A stretch of 64,000 nucleotides of DNA from JANXMY01 sp964251675 (GTDB taxonomy: Bacteria; Armatimonadota; Armatimonadia; Armatimonadales; Capsulimonadaceae): the NCBI GenBank assembly GCA_964251675.1, contig CAXUKS010000013.1, forward strand, positions 1-64,000, written 5' to 3'. Shown here piece by piece: positions 48,900 to 57,680 of this stretch (positions within the stretch are counted from its first letter, which is position 1; each line of letters starts with the position of its first letter). Below the pieces are notes generated by a model that was not told the origin of the DNA, ran no database searches, and saw only the letters and a list, made by a program, of their open reading frames with translations. A program made the position numbers and the translations under genes.

Positions 48900-50233
48900 T
48901 TCGCCAGTGCCTCCTCAAAGATTTCGGCCAAATGGTCTACCGTAAACTGGGTCGCGCCCTGGCTGCCTTCAAAGACCGAGTATGCCGCCTGGCCCATTGC
49001 CGTGCGGGCGTCGGCGTCGGCCAGCAGGCGGATGAATGCTTCGGTGAGCTGGCGCGTCTGGGCGGGCTTGTCGGTCTCGTCGGCGGCAATCTGGGCAATG
49101 CCGCCGCGCTCTACAAAGTCGTCAATAATCTGCGGGAAGTTCTTCATGGACGGGCCGACGACGATAGGCTTGGCGTAGACCGCTGGCTCCATGATCGACT
49201 GGCCGCCGTGGGGGATCAACGTACCACCGACAAAGACGACGGTGGCAAACTGATAGGCCGTGGACAGCTCGCCGAGGCTGTCGCCAATCAGCACGTCGGC
49301 GGTCGGGTCGCCCGGCGCAGGATTGGAGCGGCGCTTGATTTTGAACCCGGCGCGTTCGGCCAGTTGGGCCACGGGCGTGAAGCGTTCCGGGTGGCGCGGG
49401 ACAATCAGCAGCCGCGTCGTTTCGAGGCCGGGCGTCTGGCGAGTGGCTTTCAGCGCATCTAAGAGAATCGCCTCTTCGCCCTCGTGCGTGGACCCGGCGA
49501 CAATCAGCGGGGCGTTGCCTGCCGTGAGGGCCAGCGAAGCGTCGAGGGTTTTGGCCTGTGCTTCGGTGACTTCTTTTTCAATGAGGCTGCGGTCGTATTT
49601 GATGTTGCCGCTGACTTTGATCCGGCTGGGCCGCGCCCCCATGCGCTGCACCCGCTCGGCGTCTTCCGCCGACTTCATCAGCAGCAGCGTGTAGTTTTCA
49701 AACACGCGGCCCAGTGCGGGCTGCACCCAGCGGTAGTACTGGAACGACTGCGCGGAGACTCGCCCGTTGACCATGACCACGGGGATGCCCCGAGAATGGC
49801 ACTCGTGCAGGACATTCGGCCAGATTTCGGTGTCAATGGTGATAAACAGCTTCGGCTGAACCGTGTCCAGCACTTTTCGCGCAATCCAGCCGAGGTCAAT
49901 AGGAAAGTAAAACGTGTTCCCCCCGCCATAGACCGCAAACCGTTCCTGGGCAATTTTCTGCCCGGTCTGTGTGATGGTGCTGAACACAAACCGCGCCTGC
50001 GGGAACCGCTGCGAGAGGGCATGAGCGAGCGGGGCAACGCTGAGAGTCTCGCCGACCGAACACGAGTGTATCCAGATGGTCGGGCGACCGTCGGCCTTTA
50101 GCGTGTCCGGCAGGCTGCCGAGCCGCTGTTTGAGGGCCGGGAGATATTTCTGGTGCTTCCAGGCGCGGTACAGGAAATAGGGGGTGAGCAGGACGACCCA
50201 GGAGCCGAACAGAAGGCTGTAGAGAAGGTACAT
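48896..50233 (-). CDS. waaA: 3-deoxy-D-manno-octulosonic acid transferase
   Basis: WaaA (KdtA) attaches Kdo to lipid A precursor at the inner membrane. An N-terminal membrane anchor (LLYSLLFGSWVVLLTPYFLY) is followed by two Rossmann domains with WIHSCSVGETLS (catalytic-base region), ETEIWPN-like TEIWPNVL, SGNIKYDRS, VAGSTHEGEE, FVGGTLIPHGGQSIMEPA. 445 residues from ATG 50233. Shows an outer membrane with Kdo-bearing lipid. Confidence 0.94.
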   Translation of the reverse strand: MYLLYSLLFGSWVVLLTPYFLYRAWKHQKYLPALKQRLGSLPDTLKADGRPTIWIHSCSVGETLSVAPLAHALSQRFPQARFVFSTITQTGQKIAQERFAVYGGGNTFYFPIDLGWIARKVLDTVQPKLFITIDTEIWPNVLHECHSRGIPVVMVNGRVSAQSFQYYRWVQPALGRVFENYTLLLMKSAEDAERVQRMGARPSRIKVSGNIKYDRSLIEKEVTEAQAKTLDASLALTAGNAPLIVAGSTHEGEEAILLDALKATRQTPGLETTRLLIVPRHPERFTPVAQLAERAGFKIKRRSNPAPGDPTADVLIGDSLGELSTAYQFATVVFVGGTLIPHGGQSIMEPAVYAKPIVVGPSMKNFPQIIDDFVERGGIAQIAADETDKPAQTRQLTEAFIRLLADADARTAMGQAAYSVFEGSQGATQFTVDHLAEIFEEALAK

Positions 50234-50268
50234 AGGTGGTGGTGTCTCGGCGGGGGAAAAGATCCATG

Positions 50269-50409
50269 AAGCCACGCATTGAAATACGTGGCTGAGGAGC
50301 CTTCGGCTGAATGTCTCTGTGGGACAGCCCGTTTCAGGGGTTCTTCTCTGCGTCCCGAAGGGACGTTCGGCGTCTGCGCCCTTCAGCCATGCATTTCAAT
50401 GCGTGGCTT
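50269..50409. repeat. AAGCCACGCATT-type palindromic element
   Basis: Arms 50269-50294 and 50384-50409 are 26-nt inverted copies with two mismatches. The centre has a CGTCCCGAAGGGACG dyad. The element lies between kdsB and waaA and is unrelated in sequence to the GACCTACC family. Confidence 0.85.
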
Positions 50410-50428
50410 TCTGATGCCGTGCGAAGCG

Positions 50429-51169
50429 TCACGCGCTATTCATCGGCGTAAACAGCGCAATGACGCGCTGCAAGTCGGCTTCGGTGTCCACACCCACCGT
50501 GTCGTGCGGCGTCTCGGCCACATAAATCGGCACGCCGTTTTGCAGGAAGCGGAGCTGATCCAGACTTTCGGACAGCTCCAGCGTGGACTGCGGCCATTGA
50601 TGAAACCGAACCAGCGCCTCGCGGGTGTAGGCATATAGGCCGATATGCTTGTAATGTTGCACCTGTCCCACGCCCGCCCGGTCGTAAGGCACGGGGTAGC
50701 GGGAAAAATAAAGGGCATTGCCGGTGTCGGCGGTCACGACTTTGACATTGTTCGGGTCGGCGGCCTGGGCGGCGGAGATGGCGACGCGCAGTGTCGTCAC
50801 CTGCGTGCCGCTGCCGTCGGTGAAGGGACGCAGCATCAGGTCTAGATGATCCGGGCGCAGGGTTGGCTCATCGCCCTGGATGTTGACATAAATGTCGGCA
50901 TCGGTCTTAGTCAGCACTTCATGCACGCGATCTGTGCCCGAAGGATGTTCGCCGGTCAGAAACACCGGGATGCCGCCTGCCTCGCAGGAGGCCTGGATTT
51001 CCGGGCTGTCGGTCGCTACGACCAGATCGGTCAGGAGCGGCGAGCGTCTGGCGTTTTTGTAAACCCAGTGGATCATCGGACGGCCTGCGATCTCGCGCAG
51101 GGCTTTCCCCGGCAGGCGGGACGAGTTATAGCGGGCAGGGATGACGCCCAAGATTTTTGGAGTGGTCAT
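50429..51169 (-). CDS. kdsB: 3-deoxy-manno-octulosonate cytidylyltransferase
   Basis: KdsB activates Kdo as CMP-Kdo. GVIPARYNSSRLPGKAL with the nucleotide loop, VATDSPEI, LTGEHPSGTDRVHE, NIQGDEP and HIGLYAYTREAL are all typical. 246 residues from ATG 51169. Together with waaA it forms the Kdo part of the lipid A operon, with the exported propeller gene immediately upstream (4-nt overlap). Confidence 0.95.
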   Translation of the reverse strand: MTTPKILGVIPARYNSSRLPGKALREIAGRPMIHWVYKNARRSPLLTDLVVATDSPEIQASCEAGGIPVFLTGEHPSGTDRVHEVLTKTDADIYVNIQGDEPTLRPDHLDLMLRPFTDGSGTQVTTLRVAISAAQAADPNNVKVVTADTGNALYFSRYPVPYDRAGVGQVQHYKHIGLYAYTREALVRFHQWPQSTLELSESLDQLRFLQNGVPIYVAETPHDTVGVDTEADLQRVIALFTPMNSA

Positions 51170-51810
51170 CGTTCTTTGCTCCAGCGTTTTATCTCGCGGC
51201 CCGATGGGGTGACAAGCCACAGCGCGTCATACGCGCCGCCTTCCCCGGAGTGGTACTTATGCTTTTCCACCAAAAGCATCCCCCGGTGGCGGCCCTGACG
51301 GAGAACGGTGAAACTGTTGCCATCACAAACAAACCGAACGCGCCGCGTGGCAAGGCTGACGGCATGAACGGCATCTGAGACGGCCCAGGCGGCGGACAGG
51401 AAGAATACCTCTCGCCCGTCGGCGGAGAAGGCAGGACTGTTCAGGCCCGCCAGAATGAGTGGAACATCGGGGCTGTCCTGGCTGGCGGCGAGCCGCATCG
51501 TTTTTCCCGACGCCGTGTCCAGCAGCCATATCTGGTTCGGGGCGGCTGGCCCTGCGCCTGTGTCAATGTTCGCGCCCGAGGCGGCCCGGACGTAGGCAAC
51601 CCGCCGCCGGTCAGGCGACAGGCACGGCTCGGAAGCAGTGCCGGTGCCTGTGACAGTAACCGGCGCATGATGGGGATAAGTCAGCCGCAGCCGCCCACTT
51701 TGCGCCGAAACCCCGGTGGGCACAGTCGGCAGAGACCTGGCGGTCAGCGGCGGTGTCAGGAGCAGGCCCAGTGTGAGTGCCCAGCCCGCCGTGCGCTGCG
51801 TATTTGGCAT
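51166..51810 (-). CDS. exported beta-propeller (TolB/PD40-like) protein
   Basis: 214 residues. Signal peptide AGWALTLGLLLTPPLTARS, then propeller-like blades: SEPCLSPDRRRVAYVRAAS, IWLLDTASGKTMRL, SPAFSADGREVFFLSA, YDALWLVTPSGREI. About three blades only. Overlaps kdsB by 4 nt and the acyl-CoA dehydrogenase stop is 3 nt upstream of its start region. Function unknown. Confidence 0.65.
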   Translation of the reverse strand: MPNTQRTAGWALTLGLLLTPPLTARSLPTVPTGVSAQSGRLRLTYPHHAPVTVTGTGTASEPCLSPDRRRVAYVRAASGANIDTGAGPAAPNQIWLLDTASGKTMRLAASQDSPDVPLILAGLNSPAFSADGREVFFLSAAWAVSDAVHAVSLATRRVRFVCDGNSFTVLRQGRHRGMLLVEKHKYHSGEGGAYDALWLVTPSGREIKRWSKER

Positions 51811-51812
51811 GA

Positions 51813-52979
51813 TCAAACCTTGTACAAATGCGAGGAGCGGTCGGTGCGGCGCAGGGACTCGCCGATGGCCCCCAGCACCTGCCCATTAATAGGCGCGGCA
51901 ATCACGATGCCGAGGGCGTCGCGGTGCAGGCGCTCCAGGCCGTTCTCACGCAGGTAGCCTGCTTTCCCGGCAATCGCAATGGCATCGGTAGTCATTTGCA
52001 GGGCGCTTTCGGATAAAAACAGCTTGGCGGTCATGGTGGCCGGCGCGATGCCCATTTCAACAGCGTTTGGATGAGAGGCCATCGAAGCCAGCGCATAGAC
52101 ATGGGTTCGCATCACACTCAGTTGAGAAGCAAGCTGCGAAACGCGGACGCGGACGCTTTCATACTTCTCAAACGAGTTGTTGGCTTTGACAATATCCACC
52201 AGGCGGCCAAACGTGCCCAGGGCAATACCCGTCGCAACGATGCCGGAATGGAGGCCGCTCTGCATATCAAAGTCAATAATCGGGCCAATCTGCCCCGGCT
52301 CGCCGACCCGCTCCGCGTCCGGCACGAGGGCGTTGTCCAGCGCCACTGCGCCGCTGTGCGTTCCCTGAAGGCCCATCGAGTCCATCGGCTCGCCGATCCG
52401 AAGACCAGGGTTGTCCGAGGGGACTAAAAAGAAGCCCTTGCCTTCGGTCGTGTCGGTCATCACCATGTAGACGCCCGCGTGGCCCGCGCCGGTGCAGAAC
52501 GCTTTCTGGCCGTTCAAATGCCACACGCCGTCTTCGCGGTAAGCTTTGGTGTTCAGCACGCTTTTGTCCGCGCCGACGCCGCTTTCCGACCATGCCGACG
52601 CACCGAGCGACTCGCCCGAGATGCGCGGCAGGTACTTGGCTTTCTGATACTCTGTTCCGGCTTTGGCAATCCGGTTGACGGTGAGCGTGTGCAGCAGCAG
52701 CACAAACGCGGTCGCGGGGGCGACGCGGGCGATCTGCTCCACGGCATAGGTGACATTCAGCGTGTCCAGCCCCAGCCCGCCATAGTCTTCGGGCGTTTTC
52801 ATCCCCAGCAGGCCCGCCTCTGCCAGCAGGCGGATGTTGGCTTCGGGAAACTCGCCTTCGCGGCTGCGCGGCTCCTCGGTGTGGACGGTCAATTTTTCAT
52901 GCACTAGCGTCTGCACGCTGTCCCCGACTGCGATGCCGGAATACAGCTCGCGTGGGTCCTGATCCCAGGTAAGAACCAT
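51813..52979 (-). CDS. acyl-CoA dehydrogenase family protein
   Basis: 388 residues with the three-domain ACAD fold: helical start with LLAEAGLLGMKTPEDYGGLG, the FAD strand region (ASAWSESGVGADKS, GQKAFCTGAGHAG) and the helical C-domain (MTAKLFLSESALQMTTDAI). The usual catalytic glutamate of the last helix region is not apparent, so dehydrogenase activity on acyl-CoA is not certain. An ATG behind GGAACC starts it. Confidence 0.85.
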   Translation of the reverse strand: MVLTWDQDPRELYSGIAVGDSVQTLVHEKLTVHTEEPRSREGEFPEANIRLLAEAGLLGMKTPEDYGGLGLDTLNVTYAVEQIARVAPATAFVLLLHTLTVNRIAKAGTEYQKAKYLPRISGESLGASAWSESGVGADKSVLNTKAYREDGVWHLNGQKAFCTGAGHAGVYMVMTDTTEGKGFFLVPSDNPGLRIGEPMDSMGLQGTHSGAVALDNALVPDAERVGEPGQIGPIIDFDMQSGLHSGIVATGIALGTFGRLVDIVKANNSFEKYESVRVRVSQLASQLSVMRTHVYALASMASHPNAVEMGIAPATMTAKLFLSESALQMTTDAIAIAGKAGYLRENGLERLHRDALGIVIAAPINGQVLGAIGESLRRTDRSSHLYKV

Positions 52980-53076
52980 AATCTTGGTTCCTTTCTACTG
53001 CCCTCAATTGCCTCAAGTATAGCCGATTGGCCTGCACCCTGTCAATTCACCGCCCATCTGCCGAAAATAAGACTCT

Positions 53077-54105
53077 ATGCGAGCCAAACTTCCAGAGACA
53101 GAGGCCACACGCCTTCAAATACTTCGTGACTACAACATTTTAGACACGCCAAGCGAAGTGGAGTTTGATGACTTCACGCTGCTGGCTACCCTGATTTGTG
53201 GGACGCCCATTGCCATGGTCAGCCTGGTAGATGACGACCGGCAGTGGTTCAAATCGCGGGTTGGGCTGGATGCTGCCGAAACCTGCCGCGACGCGGCCTT
53301 TTGCGCCCATGCTCTGCACCATACCGAGGTCTTTATTGTCCCGGACGCTCACAAAGACCCGCGTTTCTGGGACAACCCACTCGTCACCGGCGAGCCGTTC
53401 GTGCGCTTCTACGCGGGCGCTCCGCTGCTGACAGCGGGGGGGCACGCCCTGGGAACTCTGTGCGTTATGGACTGCGAGCCGGGCACGCTTACCCCGATGC
53501 AGCAGAATGCGCTTCAGGCTCTGGCACGTCAAATTATCGCCCGTCTGGAGCTGCGGCGCGGGATTGCTTCCCGCGCCCGCTCCGAACAGAGGCTGCGGGA
53601 GAGTGAGATGCTCCGAGTGGCTGTCTCAAACTCGGTGCTCGATTGCGTCATCATTCTCAGCACTGAGGGGCGCGTCCTGGAATGGAACGCCGCCGCCGAG
53701 ACGACGTTTGGCTGCCGCGCCGCAGAGGCAAGAGGGCGTGAGCTGATGGAGATGATTATTCCTGAAGCCTGCCGGGAGGCGCACCGGCACAGCATGGCAA
53801 ATGCTCTGGCGACTGGTGAGGGGCCGGTGCTGGAGCAGCGCATGGAGATCACAGCAGTCCACGCGGACGGCAGGGAGTTTCCTGGGGAGCTTGTGATCAC
53901 GCCGGTCCAGTTGGCCTCGGAATCACTCTGCATCGCAGTCCTGCGCGATATGACTGCCCGCAAAGCCGCAGAGCAGTCTATCCCCAGGTTCGATAACAAT
54001 TTGGCTGAGGCCAGCACCAGTTCGCAGGCGCTGGATTTACGGGACCATAAGACTGAAGGGCACTCCTGCCCGGAGTCCGAGCCGACTTTAGAACGGGCGG
54101 CTTGA
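53077..54105 (+). CDS. GAF-PAS signalling protein with an HD-GYP stub
   Basis: 342 residues. A GAF domain occupies about 1-165 (LATLICGTPIAMVSLVDDDR, FCAHALHHTEVFIVPDAHKD, FYAGAPLLTAGGHALGTLCV) and a PAS domain about 180-300 (VAVSNSVLDCVIILSTEGRV, VLEWNAAAETTFGC). The last 35 residues (SSQALDLRDHKTEGHS) repeat the beginning of the HD-GYP domain of the next gene and then diverge. So this is a GAF-PAS-HD-GYP protein that lost its phosphodiesterase domain. Confidence 0.8.
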   Translation: MRAKLPETEATRLQILRDYNILDTPSEVEFDDFTLLATLICGTPIAMVSLVDDDRQWFKSRVGLDAAETCRDAAFCAHALHHTEVFIVPDAHKDPRFWDNPLVTGEPFVRFYAGAPLLTAGGHALGTLCVMDCEPGTLTPMQQNALQALARQIIARLELRRGIASRARSEQRLRESEMLRVAVSNSVLDCVIILSTEGRVLEWNAAAETTFGCRAAEARGRELMEMIIPEACREAHRHSMANALATGEGPVLEQRMEITAVHADGREFPGELVITPVQLASESLCIAVLRDMTARKAAEQSIPRFDNNLAEASTSSQALDLRDHKTEGHSCPESEPTLERAA

Positions 54106-54113
54106 ACTTCCGT

Positions 54114-55556
54114 ATGGCTGCCTCCTTTCGGAAAATATCCTCCCCGAATTCAGCCCAGAAGAGGACTGGCTTTCTGCCAGCCCTGACGGCGGGCCTCCTT
54201 GCGGGCCTCATCACCCTGATGATTACCTGCCTGAGCGGATCTGCGCTGTATGTGCAGGCCACACGCGCCCTCCAAAGCGAAGTGCGCTCCAATCTGACAC
54301 GGATTGCTACCGTGGCAGCGGCCAATGTGGACGGCGATTTGCACCGCACCTTCACTTCGCGCCAGCAGAACAATTCTCGGGCCTATGCGGCCGCCGTCAA
54401 GCCGCTGGTGCGTGTCCAGAAGGCCAGCGGCGACATTAAATTCATCTACACCTGCATTCTTAAACAGAACAAAGTCCACTTTATCCTGGATGCAACCCCT
54501 CCCGGTGATGTCGACGGGGATGGCGTGGATGACAAATCCTATATTATGCAGTCCTATCCTGAAGCCTCCCTGCCTCTGGTTACTGCGCTTCAAACGCACC
54601 GTGTCCTGGCGGACGCGCAGCCTTATCAGGATCAGTGGGGCACGTTCGTCAGCGCATACGCTCCGATTTATGACTCGCGCCATCAATTTGTCGGGGTCGT
54701 CGGGGTGGATTTAACCGCCCAGGGCTATATGGCTCGCCTGGCGGCGATACGCCATGCTGGCTGGATGGGCCTTGCCTTTGCTTCCCTGCTTTCTCTGGGA
54801 ACCGGGGTTGGGATGTTCTTCTCGCGGCGGCGTGAAGTGCTGGCCGCCGCTCTGCTTCTCGAAGCCCATCGAGATATGGAAAACCGGGTCCAAGCCCGCA
54901 CCGCCGATCTTGCCGAAGCGAACAGGCGACTGGCTCTCTCTTATGACGCCACGATTCAAGGCTGGTCGCGGGCGCTGGATTTGCGCGACCACGAAACGCA
55001 GGGACACTCCGAGCGGGTCACCGAAATGACTTTGCGCCTTGCACGCATTCTGGGCATGGCAGGGGAGACACTGGTGCATCTCCGGCGCGGGGCACTGCTC
55101 CATGACATCGGCAAGATGGCTGTGCCCGACGGTGTGCTGCTCAAGCCCGGCCCGCTCACTGAAGACGAATGGAGCTTGATGCGTCAGCATCCGGTGTGGG
55201 CTTATGAGATGCTGTCTCCCATTGAGTTCCTGTACCCGGCCCTCGATATTCCCTTCTGCCACCACGAAAAATGGGATGGCTCCGGCTACCCACGCGGGCT
55301 GGCGGGCGAAGAAATTCCGCTGGCCGCACGTGTGTTTGCGGCGGTGGATGTGTGGGATGCGCTTTCTTCGGACCGGCCCTACCGCCGTGCCTGGTCTCCC
55401 CAGCGTGTCCGTGACCATCTCTGCACGCTGAGCGGCACGCACCTGGACCCAAACGTTGTCGAAGTGTTTTTGAGACTGACGGACACTCTGGAAATGAACG
55501 CGCTTTCAGGAAATACGCTTTCAGGAAGTACCCCGGAACTGGCACTTGCGGCTTGA
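54114..55556 (+). CDS. membrane HD-GYP c-di-GMP phosphodiesterase
   Basis: 480 residues from ATG 54114 (a TTG at 54102 overlaps the previous stop). TM1 at about 24-45 (LLAGLITLMITCLSGSALY), an extracytoplasmic Cache-like sensor (about 46-220), TM2 (about 222-242, WMGLAFASLLSLGTGVGMFF), a short helix and the HD-GYP domain with RALDLRDHETQGHSERV, LLHDIGKMAVPD, HHEKWDGSGYPRGL and FAAVDVWDALSSDRPYR. All metal and GYP residues are present, so c-di-GMP hydrolysis is likely. Confidence 0.9.
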   Translation: MAASFRKISSPNSAQKRTGFLPALTAGLLAGLITLMITCLSGSALYVQATRALQSEVRSNLTRIATVAAANVDGDLHRTFTSRQQNNSRAYAAAVKPLVRVQKASGDIKFIYTCILKQNKVHFILDATPPGDVDGDGVDDKSYIMQSYPEASLPLVTALQTHRVLADAQPYQDQWGTFVSAYAPIYDSRHQFVGVVGVDLTAQGYMARLAAIRHAGWMGLAFASLLSLGTGVGMFFSRRREVLAAALLLEAHRDMENRVQARTADLAEANRRLALSYDATIQGWSRALDLRDHETQGHSERVTEMTLRLARILGMAGETLVHLRRGALLHDIGKMAVPDGVLLKPGPLTEDEWSLMRQHPVWAYEMLSPIEFLYPALDIPFCHHEKWDGSGYPRGLAGEEIPLAARVFAAVDVWDALSSDRPYRRAWSPQRVRDHLCTLSGTHLDPNVVEVFLRLTDTLEMNALSGNTLSGSTPELALAA

Positions 55557-55605
55557 ACGCTCTGCCACCGGGTATAATCCCACGAAAATTGATGGAGCTT
55601 GCCTA

Positions 55606-57636
55606 ATGACCCTGCCTGCCCTGCGCCCCCCTGCCGTGCCGCTTGTTACCCATGATCCCTATTTCAGCGCCTGGTGCGTCGCCGATCACCTGACCGATAC
55701 CGAAGTGCGCCACTGGACCGGCACTAATTTTGGCCTGTGCGGTCTGGTGCGAATTGATGGCACCGCTTATCGCGTCATCGGGGAGCGGCCCGACACGGTT
55801 CCGGCCATGACACAGACGGGGCTGGAGGTGCTGCCAACACGCACGATTTACCGCCTGGAAGGGGGCGGGATTGCGCTCTCGCTCACGTTCACCTCTCCGC
55901 TGCTGCCGGACGATCTGGATGTGCTGGCCCGGCCTGTCACTTATGTTGCCTGGGAAGCACGCGCCACGGACGGGGCCGCGCACGACGTTTCGGTGTACCT
56001 GCACGTTCAGGGCGAATGGGCGGTCAACACCGCCGACCAGTGCGTCGTCTCCGCCCGGTTTCATCAGCCGGAAATGGATGTTCTGCGGATGGGGTCGTCC
56101 GAGCAGCGGGTGCTGGAAAAAGCCGGGGACAACCTGCGGATTGACTGGGGCTATGTGTATCTGGCCGTGCCGCATGGGCCGGGGGACGTTTTCACCGCGC
56201 TGACTCCGGCGGATTCGGGCCGGGCGTACTTCTGTGAGACGGGACGGACGCCGGAGGCGGACGAGATCGCCGGGCCGCGTCCGGCCCACGACGGCTGGCC
56301 GGTGCTGGCGTGTGCGCTGGCGCTGGGCCGGGTGGGGGACGAGCCGGCCCAGCGGCACGTCCTGCTGGCCTATGACGACGGCTTTTCGATTGAGTATTTT
56401 TACCGAAAAATCCGCCCGTGGTGGCGGCGCGACGGCTGGGAAGCCGCCGATCTGCTGCGGGCTGCCTATCAAGACTACTCAATGCTCAGAGCACGCTGCG
56501 AGACGTTTGACACGGAGATGATGACGGATTTGACGCGCACCGGCGGCGAAAAGTATGCCCGGCTCTGTGCGCTCGCCTACCGGCAGTGCCTGGCCGCGCA
56601 CAAGGTGGCGGCGGATTTTGACGGCACCCTGCTGTTTTTGTCGAAAGAGAACTTTTCCAACGGCTGTATTGCCACCGTGGATGTGACCTACCCGTCGTCG
56701 CCGCTGTTTCTGCTGCTGAACCCGGACCTGCTCCGGGCCATGCTGACCCCGGTGCTGGATTACGCACAGACAGCCCACTGGCATTTCCCCTTTGCGCCCC
56801 ATGATCTGGGGACCTATCCGCTCTGCAACGGGCAGGTGTATGGCGGCGGGGAGCGGTCGGAAAGGGACCAGATGCCGGTGGAGGAGTGCGGCAATATGCT
56901 TCTCCTCCTGGCCGCGCTGACACAGGCGGACGGCCACGCAGAGTATGTGGAGAAATACTGGACGGTGCTGTCGGAATGGGCGCATTATCTTAAAGACAAA
57001 GGGCTGAACCCGGAGGGGCAGCTTTGCACCGACGACTTTGCCGGGCATCTGGCCCACAATGTCAACCTGTCGCTGAAAGCGATTGAAGGTCTCGGCGGGT
57101 TCGCCGCGCTGTGTCAGCAAACAGGCCGTGCCGAGATGGCCGCCGAGTACCGGGGGGTGGCGGAAGCCATGGCCCGTGACTGGGTGCAAATGGCCGAGGA
57201 CGGCGGCCACACACGGCTGGCATTTGATGCGCCGGGGACCTGGAGCCAGAAATACAACCTGGTGTGGGACACGCTGCTGGATTTGAATCTATTTTCCCCT
57301 GAAGTAGCCCGCCGGGAAGTGGCGTTCTATCTCACCCAGCAAAAAAGATACGGCCTGCCGCTGGACTGCCGCGCCGAGTACACCAAGCTGGACTGGACGG
57401 TCTGGTCGGCGTCTCTGGCCGAGGACCCCGCCGACTTTGCCGCACTGATTGACCCGCTGTACCTTTGGCTCAGCGAAACCCCTTCGCGGGTGCCGCTGAC
57501 GGACTGGTTTATGACCACGGACGGTCGGCAGATGAACTTCCAGGCCCGCTCGGTGGTCGGCGGCCTGTTTCTGCCCCTGCTGAAAGATGCGGCCTTATGG
57601 GAAAAATGGCGGGCACGGGCCGGGCGGGCGCAATAA
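55606..57636 (+). CDS. DUF4965/DUF1793-type glutaminase-like protein
   Basis: 676 residues. The N-terminal beta domain starts VPLVTHDPYFSAWCVADHL; the C-terminal (alpha/alpha)6 barrel has GTLLFLSKENFSNGCIATVD, PFAPHDLGTYPLCNGQVYGG, LCTDDFAGHLAHNVNLSLKA, TWSQKYNLVWDTLL. These belong to the GtaA-like family, in which some members hydrolyse glutamine; glycosidase activity is also discussed. No signal peptide, unlike many family members. Confidence 0.85.
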   Translation: MTLPALRPPAVPLVTHDPYFSAWCVADHLTDTEVRHWTGTNFGLCGLVRIDGTAYRVIGERPDTVPAMTQTGLEVLPTRTIYRLEGGGIALSLTFTSPLLPDDLDVLARPVTYVAWEARATDGAAHDVSVYLHVQGEWAVNTADQCVVSARFHQPEMDVLRMGSSEQRVLEKAGDNLRIDWGYVYLAVPHGPGDVFTALTPADSGRAYFCETGRTPEADEIAGPRPAHDGWPVLACALALGRVGDEPAQRHVLLAYDDGFSIEYFYRKIRPWWRRDGWEAADLLRAAYQDYSMLRARCETFDTEMMTDLTRTGGEKYARLCALAYRQCLAAHKVAADFDGTLLFLSKENFSNGCIATVDVTYPSSPLFLLLNPDLLRAMLTPVLDYAQTAHWHFPFAPHDLGTYPLCNGQVYGGGERSERDQMPVEECGNMLLLLAALTQADGHAEYVEKYWTVLSEWAHYLKDKGLNPEGQLCTDDFAGHLAHNVNLSLKAIEGLGGFAALCQQTGRAEMAAEYRGVAEAMARDWVQMAEDGGHTRLAFDAPGTWSQKYNLVWDTLLDLNLFSPEVARREVAFYLTQQKRYGLPLDCRAEYTKLDWTVWSASLAEDPADFAALIDPLYLWLSETPSRVPLTDWFMTTDGRQMNFQARSVVGGLFLPLLKDAALWEKWRARAGRAQ

Positions 57637-57675
57637 AGGCCCACGCCCCGGAATTGGGGCATGGGCCTCTCTCAT
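57637..57675. terminator. hairpin between convergent genes
   Basis: AGGCCCACGCCCC and its near-complement with one mismatch, 6-nt loop. It lies between the glutaminase-like gene and the convergent peptidase. Confidence 0.7.
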
Positions 57676-57680
57676 GCCTC

